Assembly: GCA_002501655.1 (NCBI GenBank)
Contig: DANY01000022.1
Coordinates: 1-50,504 of the forward strand
Direction: 5' to 3'
Origin: Methanoculleus sp. UBA303
Lineage (GTDB): Archaea > Halobacteriota > Methanomicrobia > Methanomicrobiales > Methanoculleaceae
Length of the DNA stretch: 50,504 bases
Every line of letters starts with the position of its first letter. The stretch's first letter is position 1. Positions 16,289-24,799 of the stretch are shown here, piece after piece. A model generated the notes under the pieces. It was not told the origin of the DNA. It saw nothing but the letters and a program-made list of their open reading frames with translations, and did not search any database. The position numbers and the translations under genes are program-made.

Positions 16289-16959
16289 ACGGCGAGCCCA
16301 TCATACGGTTCGACGACGTCACCAAGGTCTATCCCCTCCCGGCAGGGGCGGTCGTGGCGCTCGACCACGTCTCCCTCACCGTCGAGCCGGGCGAGTTCAT
16401 CGCCGTGATGGGGCCGTCGGGTTCCGGGAAGTCGACGCTCTTAAACCTGATGGGCTGCCTCGACGTCCCGACTACCGGCAGGATCTACCTCTCCGGGCAG
16501 GATATCTCCGGTATGAGCGACGATGACCTCACCCGGCTCCGGCGTGAGCACATCGGGTTCATCTTCCAGCAGTTCAACCTCATCCCGCTCCTCTCGGCGC
16601 TCGAGAACGTCGAGTTTCCTGTCATCCTCACCGCCGGCCGGGAGGAGAGCCGGCGTCGGGCGACCGAAGTCCTCGCGGCGATGCACCTCGACGACGCCCT
16701 CTTCTCCCATAAGCCGGGCGAACTCTCCGGGGGCGAGCAGCAGCGGGTAGCGATCGCCCGGGCGCTCGCAAACGACCCCGACCTCCTCCTCTGCGACGAG
16801 CCGACCGGGAACCTGGACACAAAGACCGGGACCGCGATCATGGATCTCCTCGCGGCCGAGAATCGCCGGGGAAAGACAATCGTCATGGTCACCCACGACT
16901 CCCGGATCGCCGGCTACGCCCGCCGCCGGATCCAGATCGTGGACGGGAGGCTGGTATGA
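16285..16959 (+). CDS. ABC transporter ATP-binding protein, MacB/LolD type
   Basis: A 224-residue ATPase of the MacB/LolD family, which drives export or lipoprotein-release type transporters. Seen: Walker A GPSGSGKST (43-51), the Q-loop FIFQQFNLIP, the signature LSGGEQQR, Walker B LLLCDEPTGNLD and the H-loop VTHD. It overlaps both neighbours by 4 bp and must be translated with the COG1361 protein and the permease. Confidence 0.95.
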   Translation: MNGEPIIRFDDVTKVYPLPAGAVVALDHVSLTVEPGEFIAVMGPSGSGKSTLLNLMGCLDVPTTGRIYLSGQDISGMSDDDLTRLRREHIGFIFQQFNLIPLLSALENVEFPVILTAGREESRRRATEVLAAMHLDDALFSHKPGELSGGEQQRVAIARALANDPDLLLCDEPTGNLDTKTGTAIMDLLAAENRRGKTIVMVTHDSRIAGYARRRIQIVDGRLV

Positions 16960-18137
16960 TCTTCCTCCCCTTCGCGGTCCGGAACCTCCGGCGCCACTGG
17001 TTCCGGTCGCTCCTCTCGGTCATCGGGATCGTCGTCGGCGTCGCGGCCATCGCATCGCTCGGGATCCTCGGCGCCAGCCTCTCGGCGCTCGTCGGTGGCC
17101 TGGTCTCGGACGTGAGCGACACCATCCTCGTCACCCCCCACGTGGCGGTATCCAGCGGCGCCCCCTTCGACCCCAGAAACATCCTCGCTTCACGGATATC
17201 TGACCGCGACGTGGCGCTCATCGAGAAGGCGGCCGGGCAGAATCGCGTAATCCCGATGATCCGGACGGCTGAACGGCTCACCGCGGGGGATACTGCCGGT
17301 TACGTAACGGTCTACGCGCTCCACCCCGACGATATACCGCTTCTGCTTGATGCGGAGGCGGGTCGCTACCCGGCCCCCGCGTCGCCCGGGGTTATGGTGG
17401 GCTCGCTTCTCGCCGACGACCTCGATCTCGTCGTGGGGAGCCGGATCGGGTTTGGCAACGAGAGCGTCCGGGTCACCGGGATCGCCGCCGGGCGGGGCAT
17501 GGGGATTGACATCAACCCCGATTACGCCGTCATCGTCACCGATGCCCGCTATCCGAACGAGGACCCGGGCATGGTGGTGGTGAAGGTCGCGGACCCCGCC
17601 GATATCGGGGAGGTGAAGGCCGCCATCGAGAGTCAGGTCAACCGCCGAAAGGAGAAGGTGGACGTCCTGGACTCGCGTGAGGTGCTCCAACTCTACTACG
17701 AGACGATGGACGCCATCTCCCTCTTCCTGCTCGGCATCGGTGCGGTATCGCTCTTTGTCGCGAGTGTCTCGATCCTCAACGTCATGGTCATCTCGGTCAC
17801 TGAACGGACACGCGAGATCGGGCTGATGCGGAGTATCGGGGCGGAGAGGCGTGAGGTGCTCATCATGTTCCTCGCCGAGGCCCTGATCCTCGGAGTTGCG
17901 GGGAGCATCATCGGTGGGATCTCGAGCGCTCTCGTGGGCTACTACGCGAGCGCCGTCGCTTCGGGGCTCCTCGGAGGGTTCTTCGTCCCGGAGGGAGCGG
18001 CGGCCATGGGCCCGGCGGTCGCCGGTTACATCGCTTTCGGGATGGCGTTCGGGGTTCTCGCAAGCCTCGTCGCCGGGCTCTACCCGGCGTGGAAGGCGGC
18101 GGGCCTGAACCCGATCGAAGCGCTCCGCTACGAGTAA
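16956..18137 (+). CDS. ABC transporter permease, MacB/FtsX type
   Basis: A 393-residue permease with one N-terminal membrane helix (WFRSLLSVIGIVVGVAAIAS), a large extracytoplasmic MacB_PCD domain (about 45-245), and three C-terminal helices forming the FtsX domain, including the family signature SVTERTREIGLMRSIGA. It ends in the usual AGLYPAWKAAGLNPIEALRYE. It starts with a 4-bp overlap with its ATPase. The exported substrate is unknown. Confidence 0.94.
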   Translation: MIFLPFAVRNLRRHWFRSLLSVIGIVVGVAAIASLGILGASLSALVGGLVSDVSDTILVTPHVAVSSGAPFDPRNILASRISDRDVALIEKAAGQNRVIPMIRTAERLTAGDTAGYVTVYALHPDDIPLLLDAEAGRYPAPASPGVMVGSLLADDLDLVVGSRIGFGNESVRVTGIAAGRGMGIDINPDYAVIVTDARYPNEDPGMVVVKVADPADIGEVKAAIESQVNRRKEKVDVLDSREVLQLYYETMDAISLFLLGIGAVSLFVASVSILNVMVISVTERTREIGLMRSIGAERREVLIMFLAEALILGVAGSIIGGISSALVGYYASAVASGLLGGFFVPEGAAAMGPAVAGYIAFGMAFGVLASLVAGLYPAWKAAGLNPIEALRYE

Positions 18138-18236
18138 AGGACTTTAGGGAGTTTCCTGAAGGTCCGGGGTCACCCCCTGGATCCCCGGTTGCAGGCTTTT
18201 TATACTAGAGGTGATATGGGGAATCCGGTGAAGACG

Positions 18237-18491
18237 ATGCTTTTTGTCCTGTGGTATAAGTTTGAACCGGAGCACACACACCAGGTCCTGGAACTCTGGA
18301 AGTACTTCCAGTTCCCCTCCGATGTGAAGGTCCACCACCGCTACCTCCTCATAGGGAGGCACATGTCGGTTGCTATCTTTGAAGCCCCGGATGAGCGCTC
18401 CATCCTGAAGATCACCGCGCCGTTCAGCTCCTATGGGGTTGCCCACGTTGCGCCGGCGATGTCGATAGAAGAGGCGATCAAAGCCGTCTGA
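18237..18491 (+). CDS. DUF3303-like small protein
   Basis: A small alpha/beta protein of 84 residues (MLFVLWYKFEPEHTHQVLEL onward) resembling DUF3303, a dimeric ferredoxin-like-fold family of unknown function. I prefer the ATG at 18237, where family similarity begins. An ATG at 18216 and a GTG at 18228 are in frame upstream. A TATA-like TTTTTATACTA at 18197-18207 would place transcription start close to these codons. It lies between two ABC permease genes but has its own promoter, so it need not belong to the transporter. Confidence 0.75.
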   Translation: MLFVLWYKFEPEHTHQVLELWKYFQFPSDVKVHHRYLLIGRHMSVAIFEAPDERSILKITAPFSSYGVAHVAPAMSIEEAIKAV

Positions 18492-18584
18492 TGGGAGTCT
18501 CCAGGATCTCAACACCCCCTCTTTTGTGGTCGGTTCACCGGTCCCGGAGAAATCTTTATCAGCGATCCGCTTCATCCGAAAGCG

Positions 18585-19763
18585 GTGATCTTCTTCGACT
18601 TCGCCCGGCGCAACGTCCGGCTCCACTGGTTTCGGTCGCTCCTTGCGGTGATCGGGATCGTCATCGGGGTCATTGCCATCGCTTCCCTCGGGATCCTCGG
18701 AAACGGCCTGATCCTCTCGATATCCGGGACGATATCCGACGTCGGCGACACGATTGTGGTGACGCCTCATGCAGGAGCGGCCGGCGCAGGAGGGCCCCCG
18801 GGCGGGGGACCGGCCGGTGCCACCATCTCCGAGCGGCAGGTCACCGAGATCGAGCGTGCTGCCGGTGCCAACAGGGTGATCCCCGTCATCCAGAGCGGAG
18901 ACCGGATTGCTGTGGGGGATACGGTGGGCGCTGCCGTCATCTACGCCGTGGAGACCGGGGACATGCCGGTGCTTCTCAACCTCGCTCTGGGACGCTACCC
19001 ACGCGCCTCCTCGGGCGCCATCGCCGGGAGCCGCCTCGCCAGCGAGTTCGACATCAGCGTGGGGAGCCGTATCCAGGTCGGTGCCGAAGGCGAGGAGAAG
19101 ACCCTCCGGGTGGTGGGGATCGCAGAAGAGCGAGGCATCGGGTTCGACATCAACCCCGACTTTGCGCTGATCGTTCCCCGCGCCTGGTACACCGCCGCCT
19201 ACGGCGCCGAGGGCTACGACTTTGTGATAATCAGGGTGCGGGACGTCGGCGATATCGACGCGGTGAAGAGTGCCATTGAGGGGACCCTGAATCGCAGGGA
19301 GACCGTCGTGGACGTCATGGATACCCGGATGGTCCTTGAGAGTCTCTTTACTGCGTTTGAGCAGATATCGGTCTTTACGCTCGCTATCGGCGGCATATCA
19401 CTGGTGGTCGCCGGGGTCTCGATCCTGAACGTTATGATGATGTCGGTCTCCGAGCGTACGCGGGAGATCGGGGTGATGCGGAGCATCGGGGCGCGAAAGG
19501 GAGATGTGCTCCGAATGTTCCTCTACGAAGCCCTGATCCTCGGGCTGGCCGGGAGCGCCGTCGGCGGTATTCTGAGCATCGGGACCGGTTATGTGGTGGA
19601 TGCCGTCGTCCTCGGGCGGCCGGACTTCCTCTTCGCCCCCTCCAGCCTCGTCTACATCATCTACGGCATGATCTTCGGTGCTGTGACGAGCATCGTAAGC
19701 GGCATCTATCCGGCATGGAAGGCAGCAAACTTAAACCCCATCGAGGCGCTCCGCCACGAGTGA
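18585..19763 (+). CDS. second ABC transporter permease, MacB/FtsX type
   Basis: A 392-residue paralogue of the permease at 16956, with the same layout: N-terminal helix (WFRSLLAVIGIVIGVIAIAS), extracytoplasmic domain, FtsX signature SVSERTREIGVMRSIGA and the end KAANLNPIEALRHE. It differs by a Gly/Pro/Ala-rich insert near residues 63-80 (GAAGAGGPPGGGPAG). No ATPase or COG1361 gene of its own adjoins it; it may share the ATPase encoded at 16285. The start is GTG. A TATA-like CTTTAT at 18551-18556 lies about 30 nt upstream, so the message may be leaderless. Confidence 0.93.
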   Translation: MIFFDFARRNVRLHWFRSLLAVIGIVIGVIAIASLGILGNGLILSISGTISDVGDTIVVTPHAGAAGAGGPPGGGPAGATISERQVTEIERAAGANRVIPVIQSGDRIAVGDTVGAAVIYAVETGDMPVLLNLALGRYPRASSGAIAGSRLASEFDISVGSRIQVGAEGEEKTLRVVGIAEERGIGFDINPDFALIVPRAWYTAAYGAEGYDFVIIRVRDVGDIDAVKSAIEGTLNRRETVVDVMDTRMVLESLFTAFEQISVFTLAIGGISLVVAGVSILNVMMMSVSERTREIGVMRSIGARKGDVLRMFLYEALILGLAGSAVGGILSIGTGYVVDAVVLGRPDFLFAPSSLVYIIYGMIFGAVTSIVSGIYPAWKAANLNPIEALRHE

Positions 19764-20070
19764 AGGGGCTGGACCACCGCGCGGTCCACCCGCGGGGATG
19801 CGGTTCCCCGATCCGGCCCGGGCGGGGCCCACCCGCCGGCCGGTGCCGGGGCTCTCGCAAAACGCGGTCGATTCCCCTGAATCGGCTGAAAGAGCCCGGC
19901 AGTGGGCACGACTGCCGGATGTTCCCGGTCTCTCCCCGCGGAAGTCTTTGCGTAATTTCATAGTTCAGGAGACCGGAAACTCTATGAGCACTTGTAGGAT
20001 GATAGACTTCCCTGCCAGGAAGTGCTCCGGCCCCCATCCGGCCTCAATACGATAGCAATACCCAAGTTGC
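19764..20070. other. 307-bp intergenic region with GC-rich hairpins
   Basis: No coding sequence is convincing here. Right after the permease stop, GGACC (19771-19775) pairs with GGTCC (19783-19787), probably a transcript-end stem. Overlapping it, CGCGG (19780-19784) can pair with CCGCG (19790-19794), a unit echoed at 24725-24748. The rest contains GC-rich inverted segments up to about 19900, then more AT-rich sequence before the next gene. No tRNA or known RNA is seen. Confidence 0.5.
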
Positions 20071-21258
20071 GTGAAACGAATGTTACAGATGATTACGTGG
20101 CTCGACAAAAACTTCAGCTCGCTTCAGCCGACGCGGGCGATCATCATGAGAGCGCTGCGCCACTTGCGCCCCGCGGATCGAAAAAAACTCTTCTCCGAGG
20201 ATATCCCTGAGATGCGGACCGCCGAAGGGCGGTGGTTTGAGGCGATCGTCTACGAGATGATCCTCGATCTCTCGCTTGAGACCGACCTCATCCTCTCCGT
20301 CGTGGCCCGGGGGGCCGACGGTCCCGGGAGGGTCCAGCGTGCGCAACTCGGCCAGAACGGGCTCTTCTACTCGAACATCGGGGATATCAAGGTCCGGGGA
20401 AACGGCCAGGACCTCGCCGAGGTCGACATGATGCTCGTCGACCATACCGGAGCGCTGACGTTTGGCGAGATCATCACCTCTCCTGCCGACTTAAAAGAGT
20501 TTGAAGCAGAGATCCGCTACAAGAAACAGCTCCTTGGTTACCTCTACGGGCAGCCGACCGTGCCGTTTCTCCTCATCTCCTCAGTCGACATCTCCCGGAC
20601 GGCCGTCGTCCGCCGCCTCCTCAGGGAGCCCGACAACGTCCTCCTCACCACCCCCACCTGCGAGGACTTAAAGGCCCTGATCCGCCCCCGGGACCTGAAG
20701 CGGAGCCCACCCCGCCAGATCCGGCACGTGAAACTGATATCGATCCGGGATATCGCCCCCCGGCGGCCGTTCGACTACAAAAAACTGCACGACGAGCGGC
20801 TACAGAGCATCGTCGCCGCCGTCACGACCGGCCGTGGCGTCGGGGAACTCGGCACCCCGGATGAGATCCCGCCGATCGTGAAGAAGGTTCTCTTCGGCGG
20901 GCTCTACCCTTCCGCCGTCCGGATGCTTGACGCCCGGTACCCCATCCGTATCAAAGGGAAGACCTATGACCCGGACGCGATCCAGAAGCAGTTCTCGAAG
21001 GTCATACTGGCCGTGAACATACCGGAGTACCGGCCGATCATCTACCTCCGGGCAAGGAATAAGAAAGAGTATCTCAAGATGGTGCCCAGCCGGACGGGCG
21101 GGTTCAAGTTCGAGAGCCGGCGGACGCCTCACATGGCCGGGTTCTTCCTCTGGCTCGAGTCCGTCCGGCCGTCGCTCGGTGCCGAACTGGCGCGGGAACT
21201 CCTCGATGCGTTTCCCGCTGTTCACGTTTCCGAAGCGGCGGCGACGGGGAAACCGTAA
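20071..21258 (+). CDS. hypothetical protein, possible divergent PD-(D/E)XK fold
   Basis: I do not recognise a named family for this 395-residue soluble protein. The N-terminal half has the order of a RecB/Cas4-like nuclease core: a helix with E57 (GRWFEAIVYEMI), strand EVDMMLVD (D119), strand ALTFGEII (E133), then a helix YKKQLLGYLYG with Q153 and Y158. The usual lysine of ExK is isoleucine (I135), so activity is doubtful unless another lysine (K151 or K152) serves. The C-terminal half is basic and unassigned (for example KEYLKMVPSRTGGFKFESRR). The start is GTG 20071 or ATG 20080. It stands alone, with no clear operon partner. Confidence 0.75.
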   Translation: MKRMLQMITWLDKNFSSLQPTRAIIMRALRHLRPADRKKLFSEDIPEMRTAEGRWFEAIVYEMILDLSLETDLILSVVARGADGPGRVQRAQLGQNGLFYSNIGDIKVRGNGQDLAEVDMMLVDHTGALTFGEIITSPADLKEFEAEIRYKKQLLGYLYGQPTVPFLLISSVDISRTAVVRRLLREPDNVLLTTPTCEDLKALIRPRDLKRSPPRQIRHVKLISIRDIAPRRPFDYKKLHDERLQSIVAAVTTGRGVGELGTPDEIPPIVKKVLFGGLYPSAVRMLDARYPIRIKGKTYDPDAIQKQFSKVILAVNIPEYRPIIYLRARNKKEYLKMVPSRTGGFKFESRRTPHMAGFFLWLESVRPSLGAELARELLDAFPAVHVSEAAATGKP

Positions 21259-21316
21259 GGTACCTATGGGGCCGGGACGCATATGTGCCCATGATTTTGC
21301 TGTGTGGTGATCCAGG

Positions 21317-21973
21317 ATGGACCTGGTAACTGAACTCATCGGGTTTTTGGGGTTCAGCCTGATCGCGGTCGCGTCGATCATCGCGGTGATGAATCCCGCC
21401 TCCACGATCGCCGTCTACACGGCGCTCACTGAGGGGATGAGCGGGAGCGAACGCAAGAAGGTCATCTATACCTCTATGAAGATAGCCTTCATTGTGCTCG
21501 CCTTCTTCGCCCTCACCGGGCAGTTGATCTTCTCGATCTTCAATATAACCGTTCCGGCATTCCAGATCGCAGGCGGTATCCTCTTAATCAGCGTGGCGAC
21601 CGGGATGCTCAGCACAAGGGGCGAGGCGTACTCAACCGCGGATCTGGAGAACATCGCCGTCGTCCCGCTGGCCTTCCCGCTCTCGTGCGGCCCGGGGACG
21701 ATCACGACGGTGATTCTGCTCGCCTCGGGTCCGGAGGGTATCTGGAGCGTGGTCGCTGTCTTTCTCGGGATCATCGTAGCTCTCGCCGTCTCCTATGTCG
21801 GAATGCTCTATGGACCCAGGATCTTCTCCCTCATCGGGGAAGGCGGGCTGCGGGTCGTCCCGAAGCTGATGGCAATCATCGTCCTCGCGATCGCCATCCA
21901 GTTCATCATCAACGGGACCGCGGCGGCGATGCCCCAACTGCTCGCGAACCTTGACCTAACCTGGCTCGTATGA
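21317..21973 (+). CDS. MarC family integral membrane protein
   Basis: A 218-residue protein with six hydrophobic segments that fits the MarC/UPF0056 family, whose transport role is not settled. Marks seen are the first-helix pattern MNPASTIAVYTALT, the mid-protein PLAFPLSCGPGTITTVILL, and the C-terminal GLRVVPKLMAIIVLAIAIQ. TGGTGATCCAGG before the ATG is the only ribosome-site candidate. It overlaps the PAP2 gene by 4 bp (ATGA). Confidence 0.9.
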   Translation: MDLVTELIGFLGFSLIAVASIIAVMNPASTIAVYTALTEGMSGSERKKVIYTSMKIAFIVLAFFALTGQLIFSIFNITVPAFQIAGGILLISVATGMLSTRGEAYSTADLENIAVVPLAFPLSCGPGTITTVILLASGPEGIWSVVAVFLGIIVALAVSYVGMLYGPRIFSLIGEGGLRVVPKLMAIIVLAIAIQFIINGTAAAMPQLLANLDLTWLV

Positions 21974-22941
21974 CTGATATCCAGATCGCGCTTATCCGGG
22001 CGCTCCAGGAACAGACGGCGTGGCTTGAGGCCCCGGCGCAGTTCTTCTCGTTCCTCGGACAGCCGGAGTTCTACCTGCTCGTCATTCCGGCCCTCTACTG
22101 GTGCTGGAACCCGCGCCTTGGTCTCCGCCTCGGTCTCCTCATGGGGATATCGGGCGGGATCAACGAGGCTCTCAAAGTCGCGTTCCACCTCCCCCGCCCC
22201 TACTGGGTCAGCCCGGAGGTCCGGGCGCTCGGGAGTTACCCGTCGTTCGGGCTGCCATCGGCGCATGCCCAGGGAGCGGTGACGTTCTGGGGGCTGATCG
22301 CCGCCGACGCCCGGCGCAGGTGGGTCTTGATCGTTGCGGTCGCTCTGATCTTCCTCGTTGGCGTATCGCGCGTTGCTCTTGGGGTCCACTTCCCGATCGA
22401 TGTCATCGCGGGCTGGGCATTCGGCGCCGTCATCCTCCTCGGGTTCCTTGCCCTCGAAGGACCGGTGGGCCGCCGGGTAGCCACCCTCTCGGTCTTCCGT
22501 CAGGTGCTCGTCGCGTTCGCGGGTTCTCTCGCCCTGGCGCTGGTCTCCACATCCGCTCTCATTGCCCTCGGGGACTGGCAGGTCCCGGCGTCCTGGGCGG
22601 CAGGAGCCCTCGAGCGGTCGGGGCAGCCGATCCACCCGCTCGACCTCCGCGACGCCGTGACAGCGTCGGGGCTCTTCTTCGGGTTCGCGGCCGGGGCTGC
22701 CGCAGAGCATCACCGGGGAAGCATGTGCGCTGTCGGGAAGATGTCCGTCCGCCTGCTCCGCTACGCCTTCGGGATCACCGTGACGGGGGTGATCTGGTTC
22801 GGGATCGGGTTCCTCATCCCACCCGACCCCGTCTCCGCCGCCTGCGTCCTCCAGTATCTCCGGGCTGCCGCCGCCGGTGCCTGGGTCTCGTTCGGCGCCC
22901 CGGCGGTCTTTTCCCGCCTGAACCTGGCGGATCGCTCCTGA
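21970..22941 (+). CDS. PAP2-type membrane phosphatase
   Basis: A 323-residue polytopic membrane protein with all three type 2 phosphatidic-acid phosphatase motifs: K69...RP77 (KVAFHLPRP), PSAH (96-99), and SRVALGVHFPID (S133, R134, H140, D144). Such enzymes remove phosphate from lipid or polyprenyl phosphates at the membrane surface. The C-terminal ~150 residues carry further membrane helices beyond the minimal domain. It is translated with marC through the 4-bp overlap. The substrate is unknown; recycling of a lipid carrier is a reasonable inference. Confidence 0.92.
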   Translation: MTDIQIALIRALQEQTAWLEAPAQFFSFLGQPEFYLLVIPALYWCWNPRLGLRLGLLMGISGGINEALKVAFHLPRPYWVSPEVRALGSYPSFGLPSAHAQGAVTFWGLIAADARRRWVLIVAVALIFLVGVSRVALGVHFPIDVIAGWAFGAVILLGFLALEGPVGRRVATLSVFRQVLVAFAGSLALALVSTSALIALGDWQVPASWAAGALERSGQPIHPLDLRDAVTASGLFFGFAAGAAAEHHRGSMCAVGKMSVRLLRYAFGITVTGVIWFGIGFLIPPDPVSAACVLQYLRAAAAGAWVSFGAPAVFSRLNLADRS

Positions 22942-22962
22942 AGGAGCCTTCTTTCCATACTC

Positions 22963-22969
22963 TTTTTAA
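22963..22969 (+). promoter_or_regulatory. TATA box for leaderless nfeD-SPFH operon
   Basis: TTTTTAA is centred about 26 nt before the ATG at 22992, which would place transcription start on or next to the start codon. No ribosome-binding sequence precedes this ATG, which fits a leaderless message. Confidence 0.5.
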
Positions 22970-22991
22970 CTCTTCAGGCCCATTTCTCTCT

Positions 22992-23450
22992 ATGCTCGCA
23001 GAGGGGATCGCTCTTGGCTGGGTGCTGATCGTGCTCGGGGCAGTGCTGCTCCTGGTTGAGGTCTACCAGCCCGGGTTCTTCATCGCCGTCCCCGCTACGG
23101 TCCTGATCATCCTCGGGGTTCTCCTCCTCCTCGGCGTCGATATCCTCAGTTCTCCCACGGGTCTCATCGTCGGGGTTCTGGCGGCAATCGGTGCGGCCTC
23201 GGTCACGGTCTGGCTCTACGGGCGTCTCACGCCCGAGAAGAGGCCGCCGACGACCCTCTCCCGGGATTCGCTCGTCGGTCTCGAGGGGACGGTGGTCACG
23301 CCGGTCGATGCGGCGACGCTCGCGGGGAAGGTGAGGCTTGGCAGCATGGAATGGAGCGCCCGTTCCGAGTCCGGGAGTATACCGGCCGGAAGAAGGGTTG
23401 TTGTCGTCCACTCCGAGGGAGTGCATATTGTTGTGAAGGAGGTTGTGTGA
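22992..23450 (+). CDS. NfeD family membrane protein
   Basis: A 152-residue short NfeD protein: two or three N-terminal membrane helices (GWVLIVLGAVLLLVEVYQPG, then a VPATVLIILGVLLLLG segment), and a C-terminal OB-fold domain from about residue 85 (LVGLEGTVVTPVDAATLAGK). Short NfeD proteins pair with stomatin/SPFH proteins and may help membrane protein quality control. The frame stays open far upstream inside the PAP2 gene, but that part is a shadow. The SPFH gene start follows immediately, which is the standard NfeD-stomatin operon. Confidence 0.9.
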   Translation: MLAEGIALGWVLIVLGAVLLLVEVYQPGFFIAVPATVLIILGVLLLLGVDILSSPTGLIVGVLAAIGAASVTVWLYGRLTPEKRPPTTLSRDSLVGLEGTVVTPVDAATLAGKVRLGSMEWSARSESGSIPAGRRVVVVHSEGVHIVVKEVV

Positions 23451-23451
23451 A

Positions 23452-24540
23452 GTGCTTCCGATAGGGTCGATCCCGTGGACCGGGTTAATTACTGTATTTC
23501 TTATCATTGTTATCGTCATCATCTTCGCCCGCGGCGTGGTGATCGTGCAGCCGTACGAGCAGGGGCTCCAGATACGTCTGGGGCAGTACATCGGGAGGAT
23601 GAACCCCGGGTTCCGGTGGGTGGTCCCGCTGATCACGGTGGTCAAGAAACTCGACCTCCGGACAGAGGTGATGGACGTCCCGCGGCAGGAGGTTATCACG
23701 AAGGACAACTCCCCGACGAACGTGGATGCGATCGTCTACGTCCGGGTGATCGACCCCGAGAAAGCCTTCTTTGAGGTGATGAATTACCGGGCGGCGACGG
23801 TGGCGCTCGCCCAGACAAGCCTGCGCGGGATCATCGGCGACATGGAGCTCGACGAGGTCCTCTACAATCGGGACGTCATCAACGCGCGTCTCCGTGATAT
23901 CCTGGACCGGGAGACCGACGCCTGGGGCGTGAAGGTCGAGCGGGTGGAGATCAAGGAGGTCGACCCGGCCAGTGCGGTCAAGCAGGCGATGACCGAGCAG
24001 ACCGCGGCCGAGCGGGAGCGGCGTGCCGCGATCCTCCGGGCGGACGGCGAGAAGCGGGCGGCGATCCTCAAGGCGGAGGGGAACCGGCAGAGCATCATCC
24101 TCGAGGCTGAAGGAGAACGGCAGAGCAAGATCCTGCGGGCCGAGGGCGAACGGTTATCAAGGATCCTGCAGGCTCAGGGCGAGGCGCAGGGGCTGCGCAT
24201 CCTCTCGGTCGGCGCCCGGCCGCTGGACCGCCGGGCGATCACGGTCCTCTCGCTCGACGCCCTGAAGAAGATGGCCGAAGGCCAGGCGACAAAGATCATA
24301 TTCCCGTTCGAGCTCTCGAGCATCGTCAAGCAGGCCGCCGAGTACCTCGGCGCTCCGGTCGAGGCCCCGGATGTTCCCGAAGGCACGGAACTGCCGCCGG
24401 AGGATATCCTCGGGGAGATCCCGGGTCCGGAGGCGCTCAGGGCCGCGGAAGAGGCTGCAAAGAGCATCGAGACCGATATCGACGTGGAGATACAGAAAAA
24501 GGCACGGGACCTGAAGATCGGGAAAGAAGAGGAGCTGTAA
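23452..24540 (+). CDS. SPFH/band 7 (stomatin-like) protein
   Basis: A 362-residue stomatin/prohibitin homologue. It has an N-terminal membrane anchor (GLITVFLIIVIVIIFARGVV), the SPFH domain (IVQPYEQGLQIRLGQYIGRM to about residue 190), then a long alanine/glutamate/arginine coiled coil with repeated units (AEGNRQS, AEGERQS, AEGERLS) and an acidic C-terminal tail. These proteins form membrane scaffolds. I choose GTG at 23452, placed ~7 nt after GGAGGTTG; a TTG at 23443 is in frame and overlaps the nfeD stop. Confidence 0.93.
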   Translation: MLPIGSIPWTGLITVFLIIVIVIIFARGVVIVQPYEQGLQIRLGQYIGRMNPGFRWVVPLITVVKKLDLRTEVMDVPRQEVITKDNSPTNVDAIVYVRVIDPEKAFFEVMNYRAATVALAQTSLRGIIGDMELDEVLYNRDVINARLRDILDRETDAWGVKVERVEIKEVDPASAVKQAMTEQTAAERERRAAILRADGEKRAAILKAEGNRQSIILEAEGERQSKILRAEGERLSRILQAQGEAQGLRILSVGARPLDRRAITVLSLDALKKMAEGQATKIIFPFELSSIVKQAAEYLGAPVEAPDVPEGTELPPEDILGEIPGPEALRAAEEAAKSIETDIDVEIQKKARDLKIGKEEEL

Positions 24541-24799
24541 GCCGTAGATCGGTATCGGCCCGGCCCTCACCTCTTTTCACCGGACCCCTGTGTGGGTCGG
24601 TATCGGTCGCTAAGGAGCGTATCAGTGGGTTTTGATCGCCCCATGTAGTTCTTGCCTTCGCGCGGGGTAACTCACGGATCGCGCCTGCCCCCTCCTGCCT
24701 GAAGGGGGTGACGGTGTCTCCCCGACCGCGCGGTGAGTCCGCGAGGGAGAATCTCCGGTGCAGTTATGTTATCAGGATATCAATCATAGAAGCAGTGGC
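24541..24799. other. intergenic region with a stack of GC-rich hairpins
   Basis: This 259-bp gap separates the SPFH and methyltransferase genes. It holds the direct repeat TCGGTATCGG, a CCCCCT/AGGGGG stem around 24688-24708, CGCGG (24729-24733) with CCGCG (24739-24743), TCTCCC (24717-24722) with GGGAGA (24745-24750), and GGAGA-A-TCTCC at 24746-24756. The density of nested stems suggests a structured RNA or a remnant end of an IS605-type element. No known RNA family is recognised. Confidence 0.45.

Noticed and set aside
22101..22991. Long open frame running into nfeD
   Set aside because: It is out-of-frame PAP2 sequence; the NfeD family begins at ATG 22992.
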